From Acidobacteriaceae bacterium (GTDB lineage Bacteria > Acidobacteriota > Terriglobia > Terriglobales > Acidobacteriaceae): a stretch of 33,487 nucleotides of DNA. The position numbers and the translations under genes were made by a program. Below, piece by piece: positions 25,001-33,222 of this stretch. The stretch lies in the NCBI GenBank assembly GCA_030039035.1, contig JASHQQ010000228.1, forward strand, positions 1-33,487, read 5' to 3'. The notes under the pieces are model-generated. The model was not told the DNA's origin. It saw nothing but the letters and a program-made list of their open reading frames with translations, and made no database searches. Position 1 is the first letter of the stretch. The number at the start of each line of letters is the position of its first letter.

Positions 25001-25156
25001 AGCGATGCTGGTGTCGGGCGTAGCCACGAAGTCGAGGTTGTAGCAGAACAGCTCCGAGATGCCTTCGCTGCCCGTCAGGCGCTCGGGCAAAAGCTTGTCC
25101 TTGCCCAGCGGACTGGTAAACGTGAGAAGCCGGTTTGTCTGCGCAAAAGTAGCCAT
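22067..25156 (-). CDS. vgrG: T6SS spike protein VgrG with long Ala/Gln-rich C-terminal extension
   Basis: A 1029-residue trimeric spike subunit of the type VI machine. Residues ~1-380 are the gp27-like base (FTSPLGKDKLLPERLTGSEG, YRETDFDFISRLMEQSGILYYF). About 390-480 is the gp5 OB-fold (GRVNVQFWWDRLRQ, TWLRVAQSWAGKGWGTYYWP, RVGDEVLIGFMEGDPDQPIV). From ~490 to 690 come beta-helix repeats (KHNEQINGDSSLKIQGKHLE and similar) and the usual end SITPAGVTISGMLVNINSAG. A Pro/Gly/Ser-rich linker runs ~730-800. Residues ~803-1022 are Ala/Gln heptads closely similar to the PAAR protein tail. The core matches a normal VgrG of ~730 residues, so about 300 residues are extra. The ribosome binding site is weak (AAGAAAAAG). 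Two hairpins separate it from clpV. It is followed after six bases by the PAAR gene. Confidence 0.96.
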   Translation of the reverse strand: MATFAQTNRLLTFTSPLGKDKLLPERLTGSEGISELFCYNLDFVATPDTSIAPAQIVGKRVCVGISADDSGKQRYINGIVSSFEMMNVDEEFAVYRATIVPCLWMLTLSKNTRCFQNKTVIDIIKLVLGPYSISPSLQTSNTYATLEYCTQYRETDFDFISRLMEQSGILYYFQHTADDHTLTLQDTSSKLSDCPIQNTFKFRPESGEQEGFYDFVVDEFSSRSTLVTGKHTSWDYSFMRYQTVMGTPMNTAGPLGANSNEDYDYADADGYLKIPESDTNLKSLEDFFTTVRRDVSDAGTLVVEGESNAIPMRTGYSFTLSEHQQAALNTKYLLVHLELTVQQIPSYRSKRAEAPKPFINRFIATPFSIVYRPPFRTEKPVVYGMHTGKVIVSAGEDSHLDKYGRVNVQFWWDRLRQANTPDNTWLRVAQSWAGKGWGTYYWPRVGDEVLIGFMEGDPDQPIVVGSVYNGTNMPKYDLPGHYTLAGILTRSSKGGGAANANELRFEDLSGSEQIFMNAERDYDLHVEHDWHTTVGNEQHTTVTSNRFDEVDGDSHLLIKGKHNEQINGDSSLKIQGKHLEEIDGDAHFNMQGKNIVQVGGDREHTVSGNLKESIGANSNINVGSNLNEQVGSNYSLTVGQKHAIQAGANFDVSAPMQISFSCGANSVFLSSEGIGLNGAGGYISITPAGVTISGMLVNINSAGAPVMGSPGMAQSPQPPSSPNAPTAPTAPKWPGDDPYSQSQQAAAGQAGTASQISDSGGSGGGSSPAAPPPPPASPNAPPPPPPAAAGAAGAAAGAAGGAANQAAQAANQAAQAAQQAAQQAQQAATQAQTAAQQAEQQAQQAVNQVTNQARATYNQAQQAAQQAEQAANQAVGQAKAAAQQAAQQAQQAANQAAQQAAGAVQAAQQQAQQVEQQAQQTAQQAQQASQQAQQQAQQAEQQAQQAAKSAQQQGQQAAQQAQQAAQQAEQQAQQAANQAKQAASQAQQQAQQAASQVQQAASGAQQQAQQAAQGAQQAAQQAMGGLGGL
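22080..22745 (-). repeat. Low-complexity GCN-CAR tract encoding the VgrG tail
   Basis: About 665 bases of imperfect CTGCTGCGC/TTGCTGG-like units on the plus strand, coding Ala/Gln-rich heptads with occasional Val, Glu, Lys and Ser. It is longer than, and similar to, the tract at 20703-21200. Confidence 0.8.
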
Positions 25157-25175
25157 AACGATCTTTTTCTTGCTT

Positions 25176-25210
25176 GCGGGAAAATCCCGCTCCCGGGTTT
25201 TTCTTCCCGG
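25176..25210. other. Two tandem hairpins between clpV and vgrG
   Basis: GCGGGA-AAA-TCCCGC (25176-25190) and CCGGG...CCCGG (25193-25210, with an eight-base loop GTTTTTCTT-like on the plus strand) lie in the 136-base gap. Neither is followed by a U tract on the minus strand, so a full terminator is unlikely. They may be an RNA processing or stability element, or attenuate entry into the vgrG cargo genes. Confidence 0.4.
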
Positions 25211-25292
25211 ACTCCGGATACGATGGGGCAGTCAAGGGCGGCGTTCGCCGCGACGAACGCCGCGTTGACTTCCCGGCTGCTGGAAAAGACCG

Positions 25293-28007
25293 CTACGCTT
25301 CGGCCGCCGCGGTTTCGACGGCCGCCTCCGCGGGCGTGCCGGACAACCATTTGTAGCTGAATTTCCCGTCTTCGCCGACGCCCACCTGCACGCGCTCCAT
25401 CAAGGCTTCCTCGGCCATGCGCGCCAGCACCTGGCGCGAGATATCGGGCAGCATGGTGTTGGTGAGGATGTTGTCGACGTTGCGCGCACCGCTCTCCACT
25501 TCGGTGCAGCGTTTGGCGACTTCTTCGATCACCGCGTCGTCCATCGCCATCTCGATCTTGTGGTTTTCCTGCAGGCGGCGCCGGATCTTGCCCACCTTGA
25601 GCAGAATGATCTTCTTCAGCGCCTCGTCGCGCACCGGGAAATAGGGAATGATCATCATGCGCCCCAGAAACGCCGGCTTGAAGATCTTGTTCAGCTCCGG
25701 CTTGAGCGCGGTTGCCAGGCCCTCGCTGTCGGGCATGGTCTCCTTGTCGGCTGTCAGCTTCATCAGCGTATCGGTTCCGGCGTTGGTGGTGAGAATGATG
25801 ATGCAGTTCTTGAAGTCGATGGAGCGGCCTTCGCCGTCTTCCATGTTGCCCTTGTCGAAGACCTGGTAGAACAGTTCGAGCACGTCGGGGTGCGCCTTCT
25901 CGACTTCGTCGAGCAGCACCACCGAGTACGGCCGGCGGCGCACCGCTTCGGTCAACACGCCGCCTTCGCCGTAGCCCACGTATCCCGGGGGGGAGCCCTT
26001 GAGCGTGGAGACGGTGTGCGCCTCCTGGAACTCCGACATGTTGATGGTGATCAGATTGCGCTCGCCGCCATAGAGCAGATCCGACAGCGCCAGCGCGGTT
26101 TCGGTCTTGCCCACGCCGCTGGGACCGACGAGCATGAACACACCCACCGGCTTGCCGGGATCGTCGAGCCGCGCGCGCGAGGTGACGATGCGCTGCGCGA
26201 TGGCCGCCAGCGCGTGATCCTGCCCGATGACGCGCTTGTTCAGATGCTTGTCGAGCTCGAGCACGGCGGCGATCTCGTCCTTGACCATCTTGCCCAGAGG
26301 AATGCCGGTCCACGCGGAGATCACTTCGCCCACAATGCGCTCGTCGACGCAGACGTGGATGAGCGGATTCTCTCCCTGCACACGCTCGAGCTCCTCTTCG
26401 AGCGCATGCAGTGCTTCGAGAGTCGGTTTGACCGCCGGCTTTCCGTCGCCTTCGACATTCACGGTCTCCGCGCCGGTCTCGAGCGCACTTCGCATGGCGC
26501 GAATCTGCTTGACCAGCGCGGTCTCCTGCTCCCATTGCGTGCGCAGCCTGGCAAGCTTCTCTTCTTCCGCGGCCAGATGTTCGGCGATGGTCGCCAGCCG
26601 CTCGGAGTGCTCTCCTCCGGTGGTGGTTTCGCGCTCCAGAATCTGCTTCTGCACCTTGAGATCGTCGATGTGGCGCGTCGAGTCCTCGATGGCCGGCGGA
26701 ATCGTGTTCTGGCCCAGCGAAAGACGGGCGCAGGCGGTGTCGAGAACGCTCACCGCCTTGTCGGGCAACTGCCGGCCGGCGAGATAGCGGTGCGTCAGCC
26801 GGACCGTGGAGGTCACGGCTTCATCGAGAATGCGCAGATCGTGATGCTTTTCGAGGGCTCCCACAATGCCGCGCATCATGGTGTCGCACTGCAACTCGGA
26901 AGGCTCTTCCACCTTGACGACCTGGAAGCGCCGCGCCAGGGCTGCATCTTTCTCGAAGAACTTCTTGTATTCGGACCACGTGGTGGCGGCGATGGTGCGC
27001 AACTCGCCGCGCGCCAATGCGGGCTTGAGCAGGTTGGCGGCATCGTTCTGCCCGGCCTGCCCGCCGGCGCCGATCATGGTGTGCGCTTCATCAATGAACA
27101 GGATGATGGGATGCGGCGAGGATTTGACTTCCTCGATCAGACCCTTCAGCCGGTTCTCGAATTCGCCTTTCACGCCCGCTCCGGCCTGGAGAAGAGCCAG
27201 GTCGAGGCTGTGCAGTTGCACGTTGCGCAGCGGCGGAGGCACGTCGCCAGTGGCGAGACGCAGCGCGAATCCTTCGACGACCGCGGTCTTGCCCACGCCG
27301 GCCTCGCCGGTGAGGATGGGATTGTTCTGCCGGCGGCGCATGAGGATGTCGACAACCTGGCGGATCTCCGTGTCGCGCCCGAGAACGGGATCGATCTTGC
27401 CGGACTTGGCTTTCGCCGTCAGGTTTTCCGTGTACTGATCGAGATGCGGCGTCTTGCCCGAGCCGGCCGGCCGGCCTGCAGCCCCGGCCTCGGCAGGCAC
27501 GCCGGGACCACCCGTTGCCAGGGACGGCGAAACCTCTTTCGACTTCTGCGTGACGGTATAGAAGTCCTTGCGCAGAGCCTCGGGAGGAATGAGCTGAATC
27601 TCCTTGCTGATGTCGCGGATCAGGCGGCCAAGCTCGACGTCGGTAATCAGCGCCAGCAGCGTGAACCCGGTGCGAACCTGCGCCGCATCGTACTCGATGG
27701 TGGCGATGGTCCACGCCTCGGTGAGCATTTTTACAAGCTGGGGGCTGAACGCGGGGCTGCGCGCGTTGCCGGTCTTCAGCCGATCGAGGCTGCGCTGCAA
27801 CTCGCCCGTGAAGCGCGACCGGTCGACGCCGTACTGTTTGAGAATATAGGCGATATCGTTGTCGGAGCTGTCGATCGCCTTGAGCAGGAAATGCTCGATT
27901 TCGATGTCGTAGTGGGTGCGGGCAACGCAAAGGCCGGCCGCTGCCTCCAGCGCGCTGCGGGTGGCGTCATTCACCTTGCCGATCAGGGACTTCAGATTCA
28001 GGCTCAT
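25293..28007 (-). CDS. tssH: T6SS sheath-disassembly ATPase TssH (ClpV)
   Basis: A 904-residue AAA+ unfoldase of the ClpB family that recycles contracted TssB/TssC sheath. The N-domain (1-~150) starts SLNLKSLIGKVNDATRSALE, the ClpV-type N-terminus. AAA domain 1 has Walker A GEAGVGKT at 234-241 and Walker B ILFIDEAH. AAA domain 2 has Walker A GPSGVGKT near 626 and Walker B VVLLDEVEKAHPDV, with the pore loop region GSPPGYVGYGEGG. The middle coiled coil (EEEKLARLRTQWEQE) is short, as in ClpV and unlike ClpB. NLITINMSEFQEAHTVSTLK is ClpV-like. An Ala/Gly linker at ~165-185 precedes domain 1. GGAG lies eight bases before ATG 28007. The gap to tssG is 34 bases, so the genes are co-transcribed. Confidence 0.96.
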   Translation of the reverse strand: MSLNLKSLIGKVNDATRSALEAAAGLCVARTHYDIEIEHFLLKAIDSSDNDIAYILKQYGVDRSRFTGELQRSLDRLKTGNARSPAFSPQLVKMLTEAWTIATIEYDAAQVRTGFTLLALITDVELGRLIRDISKEIQLIPPEALRKDFYTVTQKSKEVSPSLATGGPGVPAEAGAAGRPAGSGKTPHLDQYTENLTAKAKSGKIDPVLGRDTEIRQVVDILMRRRQNNPILTGEAGVGKTAVVEGFALRLATGDVPPPLRNVQLHSLDLALLQAGAGVKGEFENRLKGLIEEVKSSPHPIILFIDEAHTMIGAGGQAGQNDAANLLKPALARGELRTIAATTWSEYKKFFEKDAALARRFQVVKVEEPSELQCDTMMRGIVGALEKHHDLRILDEAVTSTVRLTHRYLAGRQLPDKAVSVLDTACARLSLGQNTIPPAIEDSTRHIDDLKVQKQILERETTTGGEHSERLATIAEHLAAEEEKLARLRTQWEQETALVKQIRAMRSALETGAETVNVEGDGKPAVKPTLEALHALEEELERVQGENPLIHVCVDERIVGEVISAWTGIPLGKMVKDEIAAVLELDKHLNKRVIGQDHALAAIAQRIVTSRARLDDPGKPVGVFMLVGPSGVGKTETALALSDLLYGGERNLITINMSEFQEAHTVSTLKGSPPGYVGYGEGGVLTEAVRRRPYSVVLLDEVEKAHPDVLELFYQVFDKGNMEDGEGRSIDFKNCIIILTTNAGTDTLMKLTADKETMPDSEGLATALKPELNKIFKPAFLGRMMIIPYFPVRDEALKKIILLKVGKIRRRLQENHKIEMAMDDAVIEEVAKRCTEVESGARNVDNILTNTMLPDISRQVLARMAEEALMERVQVGVGEDGKFSYKWLSGTPAEAAVETAAAEA

Positions 28008-28041
28008 AATCGGATCTCCAGGTACTGCTCGTTCCCTCGGG

Positions 28042-29097
28042 TTAGGTCAGGCGGTATGTGGCTTCGTCCGGATCGCGGTCGAGCGGGCGGTTCTTGATCC
28101 AGCTCACGAGGCCCAGGCGCGAGGCTTCCATTCCTTCCGCGCCCATCTTCATGCGCGGAACCCCCTCGCGCTCGAGAACCAGGCGGACGACGAAATCGAA
28201 TTCACGGTTCGTATAAAAGCGCAACCAGGAGCGCAGTTCGGTGCTGGCGCGCGCGCCGGGCAGGAACTCCTGGTAGCGCGCGAAGCCCATCGGTCCCAGG
28301 CGGATGGTGACGGCGCCATGCTGGTCCCACGCTTCGTCGCCCACAATCGTGCCCATGCCAAGCTGCTCGCAGAAGGCGCCGGTGTCGCGCAGAAAGGTGA
28401 GATTGCCGGGGGGAAGACGGCGCCAGGTTCCGGTGAACTGTTCCACCTCGACAGGAACCTCGAAGTAGTCTTCGAGAAGCTGCTTGAGCCCCTGCGCCGT
28501 GGGCCGCCGCTGCGATAACAGACCCACGTAATACATGCAGGCGTCGTCGGCAATTTCCATGCGACGGTGCAGCGGTTCGAGCCCCAGGCCGCAAAGGTCC
28601 ATCAGCCGCGAGCTGATCACGTCGTCGCTGGCGCCGGTGCGCTCGTAGGCGATGTAGAAGCGGTATTTTTGCCACCCGCGATAAAACAGCGAGACGATGC
28701 GATGGTTGAAAATGTCGAAGAACTCGCCGGGCGAGCGGTCCTTGGCGCGCACGCGTTCCAGCAGGAATTCGGTGTAGGCGTGGGGCAGGGCTCCCACGGC
28801 CGCGCTCAGGCCCATGAAGTTGACGAACATGCGCGGCGGGCCGTCCTTGCCGGTCTCCAGATCCTGGATCTCGCTGGCGGGAAACGACAGCGATGGAACG
28901 GAGGAAAATTGCACGACTTCGTTGCCCGGCGAGACGAAAAGGCCAACCGGCTTGCGCCCGGGATAGAGCCGCTCCAGCAGGCGCACGGCCTGGAAGAACT
29001 GCACGGAGTACGGCTCCTTCTCCAGCAGCTCGCGCACCGCCGCGAACCGGTGATCGGTTTTCAGATCAGGGGCTTGTACCCCGCCTTCGGTGGCCAT
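28042..29097 (-). CDS. tssG: T6SS baseplate protein TssG
   Basis: A 351-residue baseplate wedge subunit that binds TssF and TssK. Diagnostic stretches are EKEPYSVQFFQAVRLLERLY, PVGLFVSPGNEVVQFSSVPS and LSFPASEIQDLE. Further ones are MFVNFMGLSAAVGALPHAYT, FFDIFNHRIVSLFYRGWQKY and the C-terminal FLPGARASTELRSWLRFYTN. The frame is open well upstream into tssF. The start at ATG 29097 (MATEGGVQAPDLKTDHRF) is chosen because AAGGAG lies about 11 bases before it and the length fits the family. It overlaps the tssF end by 37 bases. Overlapping genes of this kind are usual for tssF-tssG pairs and support co-translation. Confidence 0.93.
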   Translation of the reverse strand: MATEGGVQAPDLKTDHRFAAVRELLEKEPYSVQFFQAVRLLERLYPGRKPVGLFVSPGNEVVQFSSVPSLSFPASEIQDLETGKDGPPRMFVNFMGLSAAVGALPHAYTEFLLERVRAKDRSPGEFFDIFNHRIVSLFYRGWQKYRFYIAYERTGASDDVISSRLMDLCGLGLEPLHRRMEIADDACMYYVGLLSQRRPTAQGLKQLLEDYFEVPVEVEQFTGTWRRLPPGNLTFLRDTGAFCEQLGMGTIVGDEAWDQHGAVTIRLGPMGFARYQEFLPGARASTELRSWLRFYTNREFDFVVRLVLEREGVPRMKMGAEGMEASRLGLVSWIKNRPLDRDPDEATYRLT

Positions 29098-30902
29098 TCG
29101 CCCAGCGGCTCCTTTCTTTGACTGGTGCGCGCTGCCAATTGACAGAAACTGTTGATGGAAGTGTAGCAGCCGAGAAAACGGTCGAGAACATTGGCGAACA
29201 GATACACGCCTCCGCCCACGAACTGGCGCTCGTCGAACTCGACTTCCACGCGCGTGCCCCGCGCCGGCAGGTTGCCGTAGACCGATTGCATGATGGCGAA
29301 GTGCGGCCGCGACGAGATTTGCGCGATGCCGCCGATCTGGTTTTCTAGGTACGACGAGTCGGTGAAGTTGTGCAGGCGCAAGATCTCCTGCAGCGAGCTG
29401 CATCCCTCCTCGGTAAGCGAAAGGTAGTTGAGCGAGAGCTGCGAGACCAGCCGCCACAGTTGTCCCTTGGCGCGCGGGGGGTCGTAGCTGGGCGTGGGAC
29501 GGCGCAGCGCGGTGATCTGCCGGATGACCGGATAATCCTCGGCCGCGAAGTCGCCTTCCTCGAGCCCGAAGGGCAGACGCGAAGGCAGGTCGAAATCGGA
29601 GCAGGAGCAGCGCACCGTAAGCACTTCGGCGTTGGGCTCGGTCAGCACTCCGTCGACATCGACCACGGCCAGGTGCATGGTGGACGGCTCACGCTCCCCC
29701 ACCTCGTTGCGGCGGCGGATGGCGTGCCAGTACGTGCGGCCGCTTTCCTTGCGCGCCTGGAAACGATAGGAGTACAGCGGCTCCAGCGGAACGCTCTCGC
29801 GGCGGGTGGTGTTGGAGGCCAGCACTTCGTCGATGGAATGAACTTCCATCGATTCTTCCCGGCGCGCGTTGGGAATGACGCGGTATTCGTGCCGGGTGTG
29901 GGTGATGAGAATCGGCTCGGCCACCTGCGAATAAAGATTGACGACCGGCGTGCAGCCCAGCCGCAAGGTGCGAGCGGAGACGCCGGTCTCGAGGTCCTGG
30001 CTGCGCTCGGGGCGGTCGAAACGCGAGCAGAAAAAGAGAAGCTCGGCGGTTTCGCCGCAGCCCGCCTGCGCAATCGCTTCCAGCCCGCCGGCTTCGAAGA
30101 AGAGAAACTTCTCGGGGAAAGTGAAATACTCCTGGATCAGCCGGTAGCCGTCGAACGAACGCCTCGGGAACGGCAGCAGGGACTCATTTTCCTCGAAACC
30201 CATGGGGCGGAGACGCGCGAGAGGAATGGTGACCGCTTTGCCGCCACGCTGCTGCGGATTGCGCACCAGAATGGAGATGCAGTTGCGGCAGAGCAGTTCG
30301 TAAAGCGTGTGCACCACATTGGTCTCGCCGGCGAGATGGAAGACCACGCGTGCGGGATTGAGCTGGGCGAACGAGACGTCGCGAGCGCATTGCAGGCGCA
30401 TGCGCAGGACGCCAGCGGCGCCCGGCACACGCACCGGATCGGCGATGCGCTCGGGCTGGCGCCACTCGCATTCGCCCACCGTGAACGGCCACAGCTCGAC
30501 GGGGTATGCGGTGCGAAAGCGGCAAGGCTGGCCGTCGACGAGGCGCCTGGTGGCGATGGGAGTTCCCCTGGGCATCACCTTGCCCGCGGTCTGCTTGCCC
30601 TGCTCCGGATCGACCTGGCACTCGACGACGGTCATCGACGGGATGGGGCGCAGGTAGTGGGGCGCAACCAGGCCGAGCAGCGCCGAGGTGACTTCGGGAA
30701 AGTCATCGTCGACACGCAGATGGATACGGGCCGCCAGGAAGGCAAACGCCTCGAGCAGCCGTTCCACGTGGGGATCGTCGCAGCGATCGGGCTCCAGCAG
30801 CAGCCGGCCGGCCACGCGCGGATACTTTTCGGCGAACCTGCCACCAAGCTGGCGAAGGTAGGCCAGTTCGCGTTCGTAGTACTCGAGCAGCTCCTCGCGC
30901 AT
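29061..30902 (-). CDS. tssF: T6SS baseplate protein TssF
   Basis: A 613-residue baseplate subunit. The N-terminus MREELLEYYERELAYLRQLG is almost diagnostic, followed by FAEKYPRVAGRLLLEPDRCD and PHVERLLEAFAFLAARIHLR. DFPEVTSALLGLVAPHYLRPIPSM comes next. The C-terminal region carries RPTPSYDPPRAKGQLWRLVSQ, LNYLSLTEEG and a late EVEFDERQFVGGGVYLFANV, all expected. ATG at 30902 is chosen, two bases after the tssE stop. A GTG six bases upstream (30908), which overlaps that stop, is an alternative. It lies between tssE and tssG in the standard order. Confidence 0.95.
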   Translation of the reverse strand: MREELLEYYERELAYLRQLGGRFAEKYPRVAGRLLLEPDRCDDPHVERLLEAFAFLAARIHLRVDDDFPEVTSALLGLVAPHYLRPIPSMTVVECQVDPEQGKQTAGKVMPRGTPIATRRLVDGQPCRFRTAYPVELWPFTVGECEWRQPERIADPVRVPGAAGVLRMRLQCARDVSFAQLNPARVVFHLAGETNVVHTLYELLCRNCISILVRNPQQRGGKAVTIPLARLRPMGFEENESLLPFPRRSFDGYRLIQEYFTFPEKFLFFEAGGLEAIAQAGCGETAELLFFCSRFDRPERSQDLETGVSARTLRLGCTPVVNLYSQVAEPILITHTRHEYRVIPNARREESMEVHSIDEVLASNTTRRESVPLEPLYSYRFQARKESGRTYWHAIRRRNEVGEREPSTMHLAVVDVDGVLTEPNAEVLTVRCSCSDFDLPSRLPFGLEEGDFAAEDYPVIRQITALRRPTPSYDPPRAKGQLWRLVSQLSLNYLSLTEEGCSSLQEILRLHNFTDSSYLENQIGGIAQISSRPHFAIMQSVYGNLPARGTRVEVEFDERQFVGGGVYLFANVLDRFLGCYTSINSFCQLAARTSQRKEPLGEWPPKAGYKPLI

Positions 30903-30904
30903 GG

Positions 30905-31369
30905 TCACTTCACCTTGTACTCGCCGCTGGCGAGCTCGAGCACGGTGTCGAACGTGATCTCCTCCGGCGCCGGATCGAGCTTCATGTTTCCTTCAATATG
31001 AAAGCGCAGCCGGCGGTCGACGGTGTCGGACTCCCGCAGCGTGACATGCACGTCGGCGAGGCGCGGCTCGAAGTTGCGCAGGCATTGCTCGATGGCCAGA
31101 CGAAGAGAACGATGGTCGGAGGCCGACATCAGACCGAGCGCGGAGATATCGGGAAGGCCGTAATTGATAACCGTGGTCCTGGCCGTGGCATAGGCGGCCA
31201 GCTCGGGCATGTGCGGCTGCCGCGTGTTGAGCAGCCACTCAAGGTCGCGGCGCAGCGCATCCTTGAAGTAGCGCACCGACTGCGAGCGCGTCGCGGGCCA
31301 GTCCTCCACCGTCATCAGGCGGTCGAGCACCGATTGCGTCACCAGCGTTTCTGTGGCGGAGCGCGCCAA
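30905..31369 (-). CDS. tssE: T6SS baseplate protein TssE (gp25-like)
   Basis: A 154-residue gp25/W-like baseplate protein that nucleates the sheath. It contains LVTQSVLDRLM, the conserved RRDLEWLLNTRQ and INYGLPDISALG, followed by LRLAIEQCLRNFEPRLADVHV. These are the family landmarks in order. The start is a TTG at 31369, with AAAGGAA nine bases upstream. No ATG or GTG in a suitable position gives the usual N-terminus. The gap from the tssA stop is 20 bases, and the stop codon abuts the tssF start, so it is a tightly packed operon member. Confidence 0.92.
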   Translation of the reverse strand: MARSATETLVTQSVLDRLMTVEDWPATRSQSVRYFKDALRRDLEWLLNTRQPHMPELAAYATARTTVINYGLPDISALGLMSASDHRSLRLAIEQCLRNFEPRLADVHVTLRESDTVDRRLRFHIEGNMKLDPAPEEITFDTVLELASGEYKVK

Positions 31370-31389
31370 GGCTGCGGGTTCCTTTCATC

Positions 31390-33222
31390 TTACCGGGAAA
31401 CATCCATCGCGGCGATGGGATCGATGCGGCACAACCGGGAAAAGACGTTCTCGCGGAGACTCTCGTCGCCGTTCTTGCCCAGGCAGCGCAGTAATAGTGC
31501 GAACGGGGGCGCGATCATGTCAGTTCCTTCCCATTCCTCGAGCTGGCGCTGATCGATCTCCTTGACGAGCTCTTCGAGTACGGGGTAGGCGACCTTGCCT
31601 TGTCCGGCGTTGACGCACAACTGGGCCATTTGCAACCGGCGCTGGAATCGCCCGCGGCCGCTGGCCTGCTGGGCGGCGTCGCGCATGAGCAACTGGATCG
31701 CCTGCGGCAACTGGCCTCGCGACATCATCTCCCTGGCCATGTCGAGCACATCGGGCTCGGCGGCCGCATCCCCGTCGTCAGCCGCGGCGGCCGACGCATA
31801 CGCGGGTTCCGCCTCGGGTTGCGCCGGAACGGGAACCTCGACAATCACCGGCTCGGGCGGCTTGGGGATGACCATCTCCTCCAGCCAGCGCTGCGTTTCG
31901 GGGTTGGCCGTCGGCGTGTCGTCGCTCAGGGTCCAGGTGGGAATCTCGGGCAGGTCCTTGATCAGGGATTGCAGCGTGGTGATCACCGTGGCCGCCACAC
32001 CGGAGAATCCGGATTCGTAGCTCGCTCTCCAGATGTAGCGATGGACGTCGAGCCAGGAGCGCCCGCAGGGCTCGCCGGCGGCAGCCACCGCCACGTTGAG
32101 CAATTCGCCCCAGTTCGACTCCGCGGCCAGCCGCTTCAGGTTCTGGCGGGTCTCGGTCGCGGGCGGAGAGAGAAAATCGTACGAGGGGTAGCTTCCCTGT
32201 TCGCGCATCTCCCCCAGGCGAAGCGACGTCTGCAGCAGGTAGGCCACCGGGCTGGCGGGACTGTCGGTCTGGAAGAACCTGGCGCAGGCCTGGATGCGCG
32301 CGATGGCGTCCTCCTTGTCCACCGGCTCGGCGGAAAGCGTCTTGCCGCCCTTTGCCCGGGCCTTGGGCGCGGCTTCGGCGGTTTCCTCCCCCTGGGCTTC
32401 GGCTTCGGGCTCGGGCTCCGGCTCGGCCTCGGCCTCCGCTTCCACCACTTCGTCCGGCTCGGTCTTGCGCTTTTCGTTGAGCAGCGAATTGACAACCTGG
32501 CCGACCTCCTCGAGCGCCGTGCGCAGCTTGCTGAAGCCGGGCGCATCGTCGCGATACTTCTCTTCGCAGAAGACCTGCAGCTCCTCCAGCGTCTCGAGAG
32601 ATGTGCGGAAGTGCTCCGACGCCTGGACATAGAAGGACTTCGGCGTGGCGCCGAACGACTTGTCGAAGTCCTCGCCGGTGACCTTGCCGTCGGCGATCGC
32701 CCGGGCGCGCGCCTCGCGTTTGGAGTCGCTCGATTCCGCATCGGCCTCGTAGCCGATGGCGCGCGACTCCTTGTACTGGAAGTAATGCAGGCCGTCGCGG
32801 GTAATCGGCGAAAAGCGCAGGATATCCGTGATGCGGTTGCCGGCCCATTCGATGGGAACGGCGCGCATTCCCACGTCGCCGTCCTCGATGACCGGGTAGA
32901 GCGTATCCCAGAACTGCTCCTGCATGTCCCTGAAGAGCTTGAGGCAGGGCTGGACGAGGCCGATGCCTTCTTTCTTGACGTGCGCTTCCGTCAGCCAGGC
33001 CAGGAGCTGCAGGTCCTTGCTTTTTGTGGCCAGGGATTCGCCGGCCAGCTTGATGACAAGGTTCAGATCCGCCTTCTTCGGCGCGGCAAGGTTGCCCAGG
33101 ATGGAGTCCTCGCCCTCGGTCCGCGCCTCCTTGATCTGATCGTAGACGCGCTCGTAGCGCAGACTTGCGCCGGAAGGATTGTCGCCCGCAACCGGATTCA
33201 GCAGATCATCACGCAGTGGCAC
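31390..33222 (-). CDS. tssA: T6SS cap/priming protein TssA (ImpA N-terminal domain)
   Basis: A 610-residue TssA, which primes and caps growth of the sheath-tube complex. The start GTG at 33222 gives VPLRDDLLNPVAGDNPSGAS, the typical opening of ImpA-type proteins, and AGAGGG lies six bases upstream. The ImpA_N domain runs to ~140 (YDQIKEARTEGEDSILGN, SKDLQLLAWLTEAHVKKEGI, FWDTLYPVIEDGD). A central part ends in an acidic linker of Glu-Ala and Glu-Pro repeats at about 250-290. The C-terminal part includes AREMMSRGQLPQAIQLLMRD and RRLQMAQLCVNAGQGKVAYP, then VLEELVKEIDQRQLEEWEG, as seen in long TssA proteins. It overlaps the end of the preceding tagJ by 14 bases. An open frame continues upstream but is only the tagJ gene out of frame. 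Confidence 0.93.
   Translation of the reverse strand: MPLRDDLLNPVAGDNPSGASLRYERVYDQIKEARTEGEDSILGNLAAPKKADLNLVIKLAGESLATKSKDLQLLAWLTEAHVKKEGIGLVQPCLKLFRDMQEQFWDTLYPVIEDGDVGMRAVPIEWAGNRITDILRFSPITRDGLHYFQYKESRAIGYEADAESSDSKREARARAIADGKVTGEDFDKSFGATPKSFYVQASEHFRTSLETLEELQVFCEEKYRDDAPGFSKLRTALEEVGQVVNSLLNEKRKTEPDEVVEAEAEAEPEPEPEAEAQGEETAEAAPKARAKGGKTLSAEPVDKEDAIARIQACARFFQTDSPASPVAYLLQTSLRLGEMREQGSYPSYDFLSPPATETRQNLKRLAAESNWGELLNVAVAAAGEPCGRSWLDVHRYIWRASYESGFSGVAATVITTLQSLIKDLPEIPTWTLSDDTPTANPETQRWLEEMVIPKPPEPVIVEVPVPAQPEAEPAYASAAAADDGDAAAEPDVLDMAREMMSRGQLPQAIQLLMRDAAQQASGRGRFQRRLQMAQLCVNAGQGKVAYPVLEELVKEIDQRQLEEWEGTDMIAPPFALLLRCLGKNGDESLRENVFSRLCRIDPIAAMDVSR

Noticed and set aside
25560..28097. 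845-codon plus-strand frame opposite clpV
   Set aside because: It is antisense of ClpV, which has both AAA+ domains intact.
29098..29457. Upstream extension of the tssG frame by 120 codons
   Set aside because: The added translation is unlike any TssG and lies inside the conserved C-terminus of TssF; ATG 29097 has a ribosome binding site.
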